Source of the DNA: Phymatolithon calcareum
Taxonomy: Eukaryota > Rhodophyta > Florideophyceae > Hapalidiales
Assembly: GCA_977006965.1 (NCBI GenBank)
Contig: OZ345363.1
Span: 1,426,001 to 1,490,000, forward strand
Direction: 5' to 3'
DNA: 64,000 bases
The notes below the pieces were generated by a model. The model had not been told where the DNA came from. It saw nothing but the letters and a program-made list of their open reading frames with translations, and made no database searches. Position 1 is the first letter of the stretch. Each line of letters opens with the position of its first letter. The translations under genes and the position numbers were made by a program. Of the stretch, positions 10,329 to 21,059 are shown piece by piece.

Positions 10329-10525
10329 ATAAAAGTTGCGCAGTCCCTGTTTTCGTTACCGCCGCGGCACAGTGTAGTCCCCACCATTTGCAAACATTGT
10401 TTCATGAGGGTCAGTAAATTGACGACATGACCTTTCTAGAGACTTTCGGGTACTGAACTTGCTGAGGGCGCTTGCGGCTAACAATGTTTTGGTTTCGTCA
10501 ACTTGAAACCCCTCTGTGCTAAACT

Positions 10526-10559
10526 TGGAAAAAATGTCTACATGTAGACATTTTTTCCA
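10526..10559. repeat. Perfect 34-nt palindrome, no loop
   Basis: The two halves meet at the centre CTACATGTAG (about 10538-10547) and extend outward through A-tract/T-tract arms to TGG...CCA, all perfectly paired. It lies about 200 bases downstream of the NLR stop codon. It could form a transcript hairpin in the 3' region or mark the centre of a fold-back element. Confidence 0.9.
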
Positions 10560-11140
10560 GGTTTGTGCAGCTAATTTTTCAGACGGTATCTGCTGTATTC
10601 GTGTTAGAAAGTATCTTATCTTTTACCTATTGCTGGTTCCAGAATAGAAGCTATTTCGGCAATATACCGGAAGCAAAGCAGAACCTCAAAGACTTGTTCT
10701 TAAACCCGCTTTATGCGTCCATATGCAGAGTCGATGAGATACCCTTGGAATGTTGGAGGATGTGGTCCTGTATTGCAGCAGCAAACAGATGCAGAGCAAA
10801 TGAAGCCATCCCTCCGGTATCTGAAACATTCTTGACAGCGGAGTTTTTTTCGCCAATGAATGAAGTAGGAAGAAAAAGCCAAAAATTTGAAGTGATGAGT
10901 GGATGGGCCTCAACTCTGAAAAGGGTTGTGACAGCTCACATTGCGGCAACTTGGCAATGGGTGCTTGAAAGCGATAGTCGTGGTGACTAGTATGGCTGGG
11001 AGAGCTTGTTCGGCATCATCCGCCGTGGGAGGCGTTCGCTTTCAACTGCCTGTGTTTCGCTGGATCCGAATTGATCTTTGATCCAAACTGAGTTGACTTG
11101 AAACTCTACAAATGCACAGTATCATAGTGCATCATACGGC

Positions 11141-11511
11141 CAGGGGAATGTTAAGGGGGGGAGAAACGCAGACCCTGTGTCATACCGCTTTTCCAAGATT
11201 ATCATATATCGAGCCCGTTTGAAAAAGAAACATTAGGGCGAAGATCGCATCATAGAAATACCAGAGAAATAAAAGGAAATCATGGGAACATTAGGAGTTC
11301 CTAATGTAGCGGCAGCTCTCGTTGCTCGACTCGTTTCTTGGTAAGAAATAACTAGAATTAAGGTTGGCGTCAAAGCTTTGGCGACAATTTTTGATACAGC
11401 GTTATCCTCATAAATCGCTATGCACAACGCGCGCCTCGTTTTTATTAGAATGTATGTTACTAAGTGATATGACACCGGGTCTGCGTTTCTCCCCCCCTTA
11501 ACATTCCCCTG
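11141..11511. mobile_element. Non-autonomous inverted-repeat DNA transposon (MITE), 371 bp
   Basis: Termini start CAGGGGAATGTTAAGG at 11141 and end with the inverted equivalent at 11511. The inverted repeat extends about 40 bases with few mismatches, through a G-tract and the word AGAAACGCAGACCC. The flanks carry a perfect direct repeat atacggc at 11134-11140 and 11512-11518, which is a target-site duplication of 7 bases. There is no transposase frame. The superfamily is uncertain: CAG ends suggest hAT, whose duplications are normally 8 bases. Confidence 0.88.
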
Positions 11512-11798
11512 ATACGGCATTGCTCAGCCAGATTACCAGCTCTGAAGTTCCTCTTCGTTACAGGACTTGAAAACACGTTCTCTTGCAATGGGCCTCTATC
11601 GCTTGTAATCTCTACGTCGTCATCTCACTTTCGATTTCTTTTGCTAAAATGAAGCCATCCCAGGTACACGGCGCCCCCAGTCCCGAGTAGCGGATTGTCG
11701 TGTTCAAGGCTTGTTACAGTGGACGTCGTAAGGAAAAACTTTAATGTACAGGATTAATCTTCATGTATGACATACTGAGCACCGCCAGTCGCACACTA

Positions 11799-13964
11799 TC
11801 ACTCCAGAACATCCAACAAGTGGCATGGACGAGTTCCATTATGCTTCGTGATCCCATAACCGGCCACAATAGACCTTGTCCCTGCGGCTGTTTTCTGAAA
11901 ACTCTCTTCGTTTCTTGCTGCCTCAAGGTACGTCTTCAGAGCATTGCAATCGTCAGGAATGCTCCAATTCAACAGCTCCTTCCCAGCCACCGCCACGTGA
12001 TGCAAGAATGGCGCAACAGCCGTATCCTCACGGCTGAATCGACTGCCTCCGAAAAATGGCAGCCCATCGTTCCTCGCCTGCACTGTAGTCAAAACCCGAT
12101 TCAGATTTCGGAGCTCCTTTTCCATCTCTTTCTTCGCCTTACTGTCGCCACATAGCCACTTTACGAATGCGGGATGAAAGCGACGAAACTTCGCCGATCC
12201 AAACTTGAGGCGCAAACTTTCTGACGACGCCATTTGCCTACTCCGTGGAAATCTGCTCATGAGATACGTCACAATTTGTCTTGACTCGATGAGGAGCTGT
12301 CCCTCGTGGTAAATTACCGGTGTCTGGTTTCGCGGATGCGTCAAATGGAACCATGACGGTTTCGCATCCGACTCAATCTTAACTGTCCGGTACGGAATGT
12401 TCATCTCTTCAAGCACAAGCAGCACGCGCTGTGAAAATGGGCAGTCTCCATTCTCCGCCGATTCCATGCTGTGTTCCTCGCAAATCGAACTATCTGGCGC
12501 CTTGACGTAAACCTCCACAACGCTCTCGTTCGGTAGACTTGCAACCTGTGACCTATTGTCGCGCAACGTTGCCAGTTGCCCGTACAAATTTTTCAGACTT
12601 TCCGGCATTTCCAACTCCTCGCTGAACGTTGCGGGCCCAATGGAGAGTCGCTGTCTCTTGTACATTGGCACATATCGCGGTTTCGGTCCTGGATCCAGGA
12701 AGTCAACGAGGTCCAGGAGTGCGCACTGCAGGAAGTAGACGCGGGCGCCCGCCGCCTTGCGTGCATCTTTTTTCCGAGGTATGTCCTTCTCGAGCGTTCG
12801 GAAACTTTCCAACACAGGATTAAACCAGTGCTGAAGCTGCTTGTTTTCGCCTAGAAGTTGCACAAATTCGACGTACGAAAGAATGGATTTCATGCTAGCA
12901 TTCCCGGGTTCGTCCCCACTCTCCATTTTCCAATGCTCCTTCAATAGCAACTCCCCAAGACATAATTGCGCCCTAGGCAAGACCTTGAGCGGACCACCCG
13001 GGATGGGATCTTCACCTGGTGCCGGCTTGAACAAACGCTCTGTGTGCTGCATTCTTACCAGAAGATGTTCATCAGCAGCGAGTACACCCTGAATACGGCC
13101 AAGAATGTTGAGGAATATACGATCTGCCGCGGGGAAGCCGAGGTCGAGAGTTGCACTTTGCTTTTTCAGCAACTCCACAGCGGCGAGGTATCTCGCGAGC
13201 AGATACGTGGAGTAAGTCGCTGAGAGACCAACCCCGACGTCCGGTCCCGTCGCCGTGACGGAGTCGCCCGAGCCGTTCTCAGCGATTGAAGCGAGACGTT
13301 CCGCAAGCTTGAAAGACGCTTTCAGCAAAATGCTTGATAGATTATGGAAATTGAGTCGCAATTCAGCTTCGATTTTCGCTCTCTCGCGCCGTACATTCTC
13401 CTCACGTAAGCGCTCCTTGGCGTTTCGGTCAGCCCTTTCCTTCATTTTTGTCCCGCCCAGGGTTGATAAGATTGATATTATGGCCACGAGAACTTGCGCT
13501 GGTACGACTTTCAGAACATATTTCAAAATCTCGCCGATTTGTCCGGCAAGTCGAGAGAACTCTTTGCCCACGAGCTCGCCTGCCTTTCGTAGAGGGGTCA
13601 TCGCGGCGAGAGCGATAGGTTCGCTCCCGTGGCTTTGATCGCCATCGCCGCCAGGGCGCTGACCTCCGCTTCCAATGCCCCTGTTGTCACTGCCACCGGC
13701 TCCAGTTGCGAGCGAATTTTCGAAAGTCGCGTCATTGGACGTTTCGGAGTTATTCATCGACATGGCAGTTTCCTTACCACTGTTTCCCTCAATTGCAGAG
13801 GATGTAGATTCAGGAGTAGGTTCCTCTTTGCTGTGTGCACACATGCGCGCGGAATGTCGTGCGATGAGGCATTTTCTCGTTGAATTTCGGAGCGGACTCT
13901 TGAGAGAAGCTGTGGCAACAATCCTGCGAGTGGGGTATATGTGGACAAACGAGAGATAGCCCAT
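11799..13964 (-). CDS. DHAR/CLIC-like thioredoxin-fold protein with a long N-terminal membrane/helical region
   Basis: A 721-codon single exon with ATG at 13964. Residues 1-60 are basic and Ser/Thr-rich, fitting a plastid or mitochondrial targeting peptide. Residues 60-120 are low-complexity Gly/Ser/Asn. A hydrophobic segment VPAQVLVAIISILSTLGG lies near 153-170, followed by a charged coiled-coil stretch rich in Arg/Glu (about 172-205). A helical domain of unknown function occupies about 205-470. The C-terminal 230 residues are GST-like: CPFSQRVLLVLEEMNIPYR (Cys near 506) is the CPFS redox motif shared by dehydroascorbate reductases and CLIC proteins, and TPVIYHEGQLLIES is the typical cis-Pro strand. 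A role in ascorbate/glutathione redox at an organelle membrane is inferred. Plant DHARs are usually near 210-270 residues, so the 500-residue front is unusual. Confidence 0.82.
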   Translation of the reverse strand: MGYLSFVHIYPTRRIVATASLKSPLRNSTRKCLIARHSARMCAHSKEEPTPESTSSAIEGNSGKETAMSMNNSETSNDATFENSLATGAGGSDNRGIGSGGQRPGGDGDQSHGSEPIALAAMTPLRKAGELVGKEFSRLAGQIGEILKYVLKVVPAQVLVAIISILSTLGGTKMKERADRNAKERLREENVRRERAKIEAELRLNFHNLSSILLKASFKLAERLASIAENGSGDSVTATGPDVGVGLSATYSTYLLARYLAAVELLKKQSATLDLGFPAADRIFLNILGRIQGVLAADEHLLVRMQHTERLFKPAPGEDPIPGGPLKVLPRAQLCLGELLLKEHWKMESGDEPGNASMKSILSYVEFVQLLGENKQLQHWFNPVLESFRTLEKDIPRKKDARKAAGARVYFLQCALLDLVDFLDPGPKPRYVPMYKRQRLSIGPATFSEELEMPESLKNLYGQLATLRDNRSQVASLPNESVVEVYVKAPDSSICEEHSMESAENGDCPFSQRVLLVLEEMNIPYRTVKIESDAKPSWFHLTHPRNQTPVIYHEGQLLIESRQIVTYLMSRFPRSRQMASSESLRLKFGSAKFRRFHPAFVKWLCGDSKAKKEMEKELRNLNRVLTTVQARNDGLPFFGGSRFSREDTAVAPFLHHVAVAGKELLNWSIPDDCNALKTYLEAARNEESFQKTAAGTRSIVAGYGITKHNGTRPCHLLDVLE

Positions 13965-14554
13965 TCCTGGGAGACTTCAAGAGAGCTAGGTCATGCGCGA
14001 TGAACGATTTTGCATTGAACTGCCGCGGCACCCTAAATTAAATTCTCAATTGCATTGATATCCCGGCGGAAGAACCGCGGTTCTTCCGCCGGGATATCTT
14101 AATTTTGGTTGAACTGATACCGAGATATATCTCGGCATCTCGAAAGCTTTTCAATCGTCGATCAGTTTGATCGAAGATTGTGCACTAAATGATCTCGGCA
14201 TCCAATCAGCCAGCTGGGGGCGCCATATAGTGCACGCTCTGATCAAGGAATAAATTGCCTTTGAGATTGCCGTGCACGTTTGATTGGTGGAAAAAATTGC
14301 TGACGTCAAAAATTGGTCATTGAGAAGGCCTCATTATGTGACCATTAAGATATCTTAGTTTCTCCATTGTTTCTCCGTCTTGAGAGGCCACGGCAGCAAC
14401 TAAGTTTAATTGGTAGCAATTCTACTGCAGGCGAATGCGTCGGTTCTGGAACGGAGAGTGAATGTCCTGATATATATTTACTTCGGCCCAGCTCTAGACT
14501 GCGTTCCCATGTATCTGATACAGTTAATAATATCTGCAATAGCACATTCCCGCC
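13965..14554. other. Spacer with a 42-nt palindrome
   Basis: A 590-base gap between the start of the DHAR-like gene and the end of the rubrerythrin-like gene. It probably contains the promoter of the former and the 3' region of the latter. Besides the palindrome at 14057-14098 no feature is recognised. Confidence 0.5.
14057..14098. repeat. Perfect 42-nt palindrome centred on CCGCGG
   Basis: Both arms of 21 bases pair perfectly with no loop. The outer ends are GATATC, then CCGGCGGAAGAA, meeting at CCGCGG (14075-14080). It lies about 93 bases upstream of the ATG at 13964. Chance occurrence is very unlikely; it could be a regulatory dyad, a cruciform or a fold-back footprint. Confidence 0.92.
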
Positions 14555-15163
14555 TTACTTGGTGGGGACATCGTCTTCTGCTTCCCCCTCAACCTCGCCA
14601 AACTCCTCGGGCTCCATTAGCGAGGCGGTGATGTGGAGTCTCTCCGCGGCGCGGTTGCTCGCTTCAGACATGTCCTGGAACCACTGATCGACCTGATCGA
14701 GTTGCTCAGTTGCGGCAACCTGGGCGAACTTGGGGTATTTCTCCTCAGCGTCTTCCCGCTCGTTCTGCGCAGACACCTCAAGGTTATCCAATGTGAGTCC
14801 AAAATCGGCGTCACCGTAGTCCTCCATGAGCTCAAGGTATCCCATCGACTGCTGCTTTGCCGTCTCACCAAGACCCTTGAATAAGGCGGCGGCGTCAAGC
14901 TCACATTCCAATTCTGCGCGCTGAGCAAAATACTCGTACTTGACGGCCGCCATGGCGCGGCTCGCAAATGCGCTGTGGATGTGATCACGCGTGTTCTTTC
15001 CCGCCAGATGATTCACCTCAAACTCATCGTGCGTCACAGAGTCCTTGACGGCAGTGGTGCCAGCCGCATCCTTTGCCGCGGTCGAGAAGGGGGCAGCGCG
15101 TGGCAGCAGAGTATCACCCGCCCTTCGCACAGTCAAAGATGATCTAGCTAGTGCGCGAAACAT
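14555..15163 (-). CDS. Rubrerythrin-like protein, probably mitochondrial
   Basis: A 202-codon exon, ATG at 15163. The first 30 residues (MFRALARSSL..., Arg-rich, ending near FSTAAK) look like a mitochondrial presequence. The body follows the rubrerythrin ferritin-like plan: NLAGKNTR..HSAF, KYEYFAQRAE, AALFKGLGETAK, then NLEVSAQNEREDAEEKYPKFAQVA and a last helix. Rubrerythrins use a diiron site in a four-helix bundle to reduce peroxide. Several expected ligands appear replaced: the ExxH of the second helix reads QQSMGY and the ExxH of the fourth reads ASNRAAERL. The C-terminal rubredoxin domain is also absent. It may therefore have altered metal binding. The acidic C-terminus (EGEAEDD) is a lineage extra. 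Confidence 0.75.
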   Translation of the reverse strand: MFRALARSSLTVRRAGDTLLPRAAPFSTAAKDAAGTTAVKDSVTHDEFEVNHLAGKNTRDHIHSAFASRAMAAVKYEYFAQRAELECELDAAALFKGLGETAKQQSMGYLELMEDYGDADFGLTLDNLEVSAQNEREDAEEKYPKFAQVAATEQLDQVDQWFQDMSEASNRAAERLHITASLMEPEEFGEVEGEAEDDVPTK

Positions 15164-18100
15164 CGCAAGTCACGAGCAGTAACGATCGTGGTTTTGCCGG
15201 ACGTCGCTCGCGACTGCTGGATTTACCGTTCGGCAGTTTGCGATCGCCGCCGCACTTTCAGGCAAATCCCTTGTATGATATATTAGATATGATAACAGGA
15301 AACAGGAAGATATCCCAGTGCCTGGGTGGCCGAGAGCAAAGCATGAATACTGTGGTCGGAACTTGGCACTTCATTTGACCAAGCGCCTAGGAAAAGGCTC
15401 TCGTCCAGCCGAGAGCGGATGGGTCTTTGTCGCCGTTCACAGGTGAGACGCAGAGCTGTTCTTGGCAACTAAAATTTACCAGGGAGAAAGGAAACCCCTG
15501 AAAATCTTGTGTACCACAGGCTACTGCTCTCGTTGGACTGAGATTTAGATGAGGCGAAGATGCATTTGCATTCCAATGAACAAAAGGAGCCTACATTTTT
15601 ATTACCTTTCCACGCCAAAGTATCCAAGTGAGCCCCAGGGCGAACGAGTCTCGGTTAAATAGGATGAAAGCTGGTACAATGCAACGCACGAGATTTTCCA
15701 CAAGCCACTCGACCAGCACAATGCAGCGGTGTCGAAATTTGTGACCCGCCACTGCAAAACACCGGATATGGTTCTTTCATATGACGACTGTGACGAACAT
15801 GCGTGTGCCTCACGCCCAACTATATCAGAGCGACGTGCGATTCTTTGCGATGAGGATGGAGATCTACTCGACGTGTATAGGACCGTCCCTGTTAATGCCG
15901 GGTGTGAGTGGGTTTTGCTGATGCTCGAAAAAAACTGTAATGGAACTGGCGCTGATTGTCGGAGCCATTGGATCTTCATACGACGCGGAGGTCTCTGCCA
16001 CAGTTCATGCCTTCTTAGAAGCGCTGAAGCTCCCTTTTTGTACCCGGAAGCACGCTAAGATGCTTCACGGACAGCAGGAGCTGCATTGATGCTCTTGACC
16101 GATAACCGCGATTGTACGGGGAAATGTTATGAAAACTTTAGGGCCTTTTGGCGCAACTAATGTCCATGAAGATTTTTGTTGAAGGCATTTGAACTCAATA
16201 CAGCATTCCAAAAAATGGCACTGCCGACGAATTGGCAAGAATGCGTTTTTGCGAATCAAGCCTATTGGATGATCAGCAGGTTCTTCTGACACTCGAGTCA
16301 GCGAGATCAATCATCAGGTCGTCTTTAAGAACCGAACCTGTCGCCATTCTAAAACTGCCCGGAGAGCTGCACATTTCGCAAAGACAAGCAGAGGTGATCT
16401 TACACCACCTGATTGGAGACTGTACCCCCATGGTGGCCATCATTAGGTATGGCTGCAACAGGGACAAGATTTTGTACCACCCGGTGCGCAAAGCCTGTAG
16501 TTCTGGTTGCAAAGAAGCTGCCGGCCACCTGAATTAGTTTGTGGTGGATGTTCCCTATCTAGACGTAAGTTTATTCGTAGAGTGGGTACAAAAACCGTAG
16601 AAGAGCTATGCTGTGAGAGCCCTCTAGCCATACTCACATTTCTGAACAATTGCAGTACAACTATAGGCGCTCACCTCCCGTGTGAGCGATCTTTCTGCAA
16701 TAAAAAATAAAGAACATGAGCCCCCAGATGCGCCAAGGAGCTGAAAAACGAGTGGATGTTTTCTGTGATCTCGCGTAGGACTGCGCAGGACTGTACTGTA
16801 GCATATGATAGTGTGTGAGGAGTGATGCTGTACAACAGCACGCAAGGTGTCGGATATGTGATGAGTGCCGTGCTCGCGTGGACGAGTGGTGCATTACGTG
16901 ATGGGTTCCTCACAAAGTTGCGAATTCAGCGTGGGATGTGGGGCCATTTACAAACCCAAAGTTGCGCTACTGCACAGTAGTGCGAATTTTGATTTGTCGA
17001 GCGACGGGATTGAGGTGGGTGGGCCGAACTGAGGCAGTTCTTCTTTAAAGCAAGATGCACTCATTGGTCGGGCAGTGAATAAAATCTGGCAGAAACCGGT
17101 AGCGTGCGGCCCTCGGGCAGTGCCTTTCGTCATGTTTTACATACATAGAAATAATTCTATACAAGAACAGTTTATTCAGAAAATTCAGTTTGGCATTGCA
17201 CTCGCGGTTGACGATGACAATAAAAAGGGGTTGTAAGCAATTTGGACAATTGGGGGGACAGCCCCTCACCATCGTACTCTGCTCTGAACTGCAAAGTACT
17301 GTATAGCGCACTGAAAGCTATGATTGCTCGGTCTTCCGTAATGGCATTTTGTTACATAAATTTTTGTCATTTCTCTGATTCTACACCAGAGCGACAGTTG
17401 TTAACAACTGTTGTTCTAGACGTCATATGATACTGTGCGTGCGCAGAGTTTTTTATTGGCTATTCTGTCCCATTTGTGCTGCTTTCATACTGTACAGACT
17501 GTATTGGGTAATTTTGCTTCTGTTAATTTATAAAAGAAATCATCTAAAAACTGTGGATCGCGCAAGCTGGTCAGTGTCTCTCAATAGGGTGGTCAAAAAA
17601 GAGGATTTGCTTACAGAGTTGAGGGGATCGATCGATGCGCATGATGCTCCCTCTCCGTCTCTAAATTTTACGGCCGAGCGGGCTTCATACAGTTTTGTAA
17701 TCGATTCCTGCGTAAAGTTCTGTACTGTTCTGTACGTGTGTTCTTTTCTAGAAGGCGTGCGAAGCCCAGGTTGCGTGCTAAAACTACTGTGTGTCTCAAG
17801 GAACTACTGTATGGCAGAGTTGTTGCTCGGGTTGTTTGAGCGCTTGAGTTGCACTTGGTGTGAAGTTTGAGTGAATCCGAGCCGGAGCATGGCGGTGACG
17901 TAAATCGAAGAGCTGTGTGATTTAGGACCCGTAGCCTCCAGCGCGATCGGCAAGTTGACCTAGCCGATATGGAACGGGCCCGCCTGGCGCAGCTGTGGTG
18001 CGCGTGCGCTGCTTGTTCGGCTTCACAATGGGGCGGCAGATGGCCCGCGCAAGAGCGATGTAGGGCGGCTCGATCGGCACTCACCCCCTTTATCTCGTCA

Positions 18101-19124
18101 GAATTGTACATTAGTGATATCTGTTTCTGGCCGCTTTTGCGCTGCCCGATTGATTGATGAGCTTCATCTGTACTGTACAGTATCATTATGTTTCAGCAAA
18201 ATCTTCGAACCAATGGGCATTGCTGCCTGTTTGGCGCAAAATTTCAGCTGCCCACGGGGCGTATCCGCCACGACATGCCTCTCCGCGTACAGTATCGTAA
18301 ACTGGCACGGCCTCATGAGGGGAGATGCATCATAATGCCACAGCAAAGCTACAGAAAGACCATTTTTTACCTCCTCTTGCCCGCTCATGCTCCCCATCCG
18401 CCGCCTCCCTCCCTACGAACCCTGTACCCTTCTGCACCTCTTCTGCACAACATCCCGCCTCCAGTTCCAACTCAACCACTTCAACTACTGTACCTACCGC
18501 CTTCTTCAACTTATTCATTGGCGATCTCCCCCGTGCATCTACTCCACCCTTAATCGCGCTCTTGCACTCGCGCCCGCCACCGCCCCGCCGGCGATCATCG
18601 TCGCGAACCACGTACAGTAGCGCCGAAGCGGAATCGGTCCGATCGTCTCTGCTACTTTTGCTCAGGGGGGGTGCGCTCTCCGCGCACACGCACGTCGAAC
18701 GACAGTTTGGTGCAAATAATTTCGCCCCGTACAGTGGAGCGGAGGGTGCTGAAAATTATTTCGACCGAATCAAGCTCCGCACGCACTCACTCATTCACTC
18801 ACTCACTCACTCACTCGTCGCCTCTCCTCTCGTGCCTCCAGTCAACATACCCTTCGCCGCACCTGTCTTTCGTCATCTATCATAGCCCTGAGCTGCTGAA
18901 TCCACGTGTGCCTCGCTCCCCGCCGACCCAACCCACCAGCTACCTGACCAGGCAACCCAACCCACCGCCGCTGCGCCCGTTCGATCGTTACGCTTTTTGA
19001 GTTATTCCACTCATTTTCACAAAAATTTTCATCGCTTCCCGACGCCGCACCCCCTCTTGATTGCCCTATTCGCCGCTGCTGCTTACGTCGTGCGACCTCC
19101 GTCGCCCACACTACTGTATCGACC
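15164..19124. other. Gene-poor 4-kb stretch upstream of the cyclin gene
   Basis: Frames of 80-190 codons at 15729-16058, 16232-16537, 17427-17870 and 18325-18885 show no recognised domain; the first two lack an ATG at the frame start and the last is low-complexity. I call none of them. The word TACTGTA and its palindrome TACTGTACAGTA (18171-18182) recur. From about 18365 the plus strand becomes C/T-rich toward the cyclin ATG, as in a promoter or 5' UTR. An ACTC repeat lies at 18785-18816. Confidence 0.5.
18785..18816. repeat. ACTC microsatellite
   Basis: About eight units of ACTC with one ATTC variant, in the presumed 5' region of the cyclin gene. Confidence 0.85.
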
Positions 19125-20036
19125 ATGGTCGACTGCGTCGCAACGATGCAAATCCCTGACGGCCTCTCCGACCATCCTCCGCCCAACATGAAGCGCAATC
19201 TCTCCTCCGCCGAACATCGATCTCTCAAGAAACTTCGCTACTCCTCGTCCGACTCGGCATTTTCCACCATTTCCGAGGAACATCCTGTCGCTTTTGACGC
19301 CGATAATTATGAACCATCGCTTCTAACTCGCTCTCCACATTCCGCCACTCCTGTTGCCCTGTCCACCCCCACTTGTTCCCCAACGCACGAAAATGAAGTC
19401 GATAGGGGCACCGTACCGGAAGATGAGGACGATGAGGCAGAACCTATTGGTACTTTTGCAGATTCTTTCGCCACAGGTGACACCGGCGCTCAAGGATGGA
19501 CCGAGAAGACCCTCGTGCAAGTCCTTACCAACGACATTGAGGATCTCTGCATGGCAAACGAGAACGCTGTCAACGGTCCCGAGGTCAGTGAAGACCTCAA
19601 AATCTTCTTCTCCCAATATAAGCAGCCTTTTGAAATGGATTTTTACGTCAGTCGCCTCGTCCAGTATTCCAACTGCTCAGCTTCGGCATTTGTTGCCGCC
19701 CTCGTCTATCTGGATCGCGTTCATCTGAAATGCCGACATCTCTCCATGACCGAGATGAACTGTCACAGGCTACTCAGCACCGCTCTCGTCCTCGCCATCA
19801 AGTATCTCGACGACGAGGTTTACGCCAATGCATATTACGCCCGTGTTAGCGGTCTCACTGTACTGGAGCTCAACGCGTTGGAGGAGAAAATGCTGAACAT
19901 TCTTGATTGGAGGCTAACTATTTTACCGGAGGAATATCTCCGCTACGAAGTCAGTTTGCACAAGACGGCCGCAATTCTTGAATCCGAACCCGTGTCCCCA
20001 GTGCCAACTTCGGATATTTCATCATCTTCTGTTTAA
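19125..20036 (+). CDS. P/U-type (PHO80-like) cyclin
   Basis: A 303-codon exon with ATG at 19125. Residues 1-125 are Ser/Pro/acidic and look disordered. The cyclin box covers about 130-275. Typical PHO80 family blocks are visible: PFEMDFYVSRLVQYSNCSAS (about 165-185), AALVYLDRV, LLSTALVLAIKYLDDEVYAN and the NALEEKMLNILDWRLTI end. These cyclins bind and activate CDKs, such as Pho85-type kinases in fungi and CYCP/CDKA in plants. They link nutrient or phosphate state to growth. The short C-terminal tail is Ser-rich. The start was chosen as the first ATG; a second Met at codon 8 is also possible. Confidence 0.93.
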   Translation: MVDCVATMQIPDGLSDHPPPNMKRNLSSAEHRSLKKLRYSSSDSAFSTISEEHPVAFDADNYEPSLLTRSPHSATPVALSTPTCSPTHENEVDRGTVPEDEDDEAEPIGTFADSFATGDTGAQGWTEKTLVQVLTNDIEDLCMANENAVNGPEVSEDLKIFFSQYKQPFEMDFYVSRLVQYSNCSASAFVAALVYLDRVHLKCRHLSMTEMNCHRLLSTALVLAIKYLDDEVYANAYYARVSGLTVLELNALEEKMLNILDWRLTILPEEYLRYEVSLHKTAAILESEPVSPVPTSDISSSSV

Positions 20037-21059
20037 TTCTACTGCAGACTACCGCGCGTCGCACGCCACCATCTCTACTGTATTTATTTTCCTGTCGACT
20101 CAACCTTTTTACTGGCTTTCGTGCGTCCTGCTCCTTACTAACACTCGGCTGCATAGAATAGCTGCTGTTCAATATTTACTCAAAATCGTATCTACTAGAG
20201 AGCAAGCTCTTAGACATGTAAAACAATAGCATTACTTTCTTCAGCATCATCGAGTTTCTTCGTAGTCAATTGGAACACATTGTACTCAAAAGTGGCCAAT
20301 TCTGCATGGCGCGATTCATAACGATTCATCCCCCCGGGGCCCTCGGTAATTCAATTCCCATTTGATTAGATCCGGCCTAGGCGATACCGCACAGCGCTTT
20401 GGAACCCTAAACAGATACAGGTTCTGCTCCCATATTCGTGTTTAGCTTACTCCTATCACATCACAAAATCCCACGCGCCAAATAACACAGCATTTCCGGT
20501 CTTCGCGCAAGGAAAAGTGATGCACACCAATTTATGAGAAGGGCTACGCGGACAGAGCGCAACAGCTTGTGAGGCGCACATATTCAGTACTGTTTGGGGT
20601 TGTAAACGCTGTCAAATTCTTCACTGTTTGGTCTCAACTATACCTACAATCACATTGCCAATTGTTCGATTACAATTTACATAGCACATAACATCTTTCT
20701 GTGTACTGGCCCTGGCCACGGAATCCATTTTAAGTCACTGAGTCTATGGGCTGTAACCTTAAGAATTCTTCCGCACTGACGCATTACGCGCAATGTGTCA
20801 TGCCTGGAATGGCACTGAATTGGGCCCAACTACAAATAATTTCCCAACTGACCTCATGGCTCACAATTCGCTACGTTGCTGCTACATTCACAATAAACAG
20901 AAAGCATACTATTAGAGATGACGGTTGGCCCCATTCTCTACTAAGAACGCATCACATTAGCGCTAGCGCTGGTGTTCCTCAATCGCCAATTACAGTTCTT
21001 GCCACCAAGAAACACTGTTTCCCGAACTTCAGGTCTCCGCGTGTTAGAGAGGTTGAAAA
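20037..21059. other. Spacer between convergent cyclin and epimerase genes
   Basis: About 1 kb between two converging 3' ends. The 208-codon plus-strand frame at 20746-21372 partly overlaps the epimerase in antisense and has no family features, so it is not called. Nothing else is recognised. Confidence 0.5.

Larger units (their letters stand above)
10329..11798. other. Intergenic region with a palindrome and a MITE
   Basis: No supported gene. A 141-codon plus-strand frame at 10565-10990 shows no family features and begins just beyond a palindrome, so it is not called. The region holds the palindrome at 10526-10559 and the inverted-repeat element at 11141-11511. Confidence 0.5.

Noticed and set aside
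10565-10990. 141-codon plus-strand frame
   Set aside because: No family features and no conserved context; likely chance.
15729-16058. 109-codon frame
   Set aside because: Opens with GTG, not ATG; no recognisable motif.
18325-18885. 186-codon Ser/Pro/Thr-rich frame before the cyclin
   Set aside because: Low-complexity translation of a C/T-rich leader and a microsatellite.
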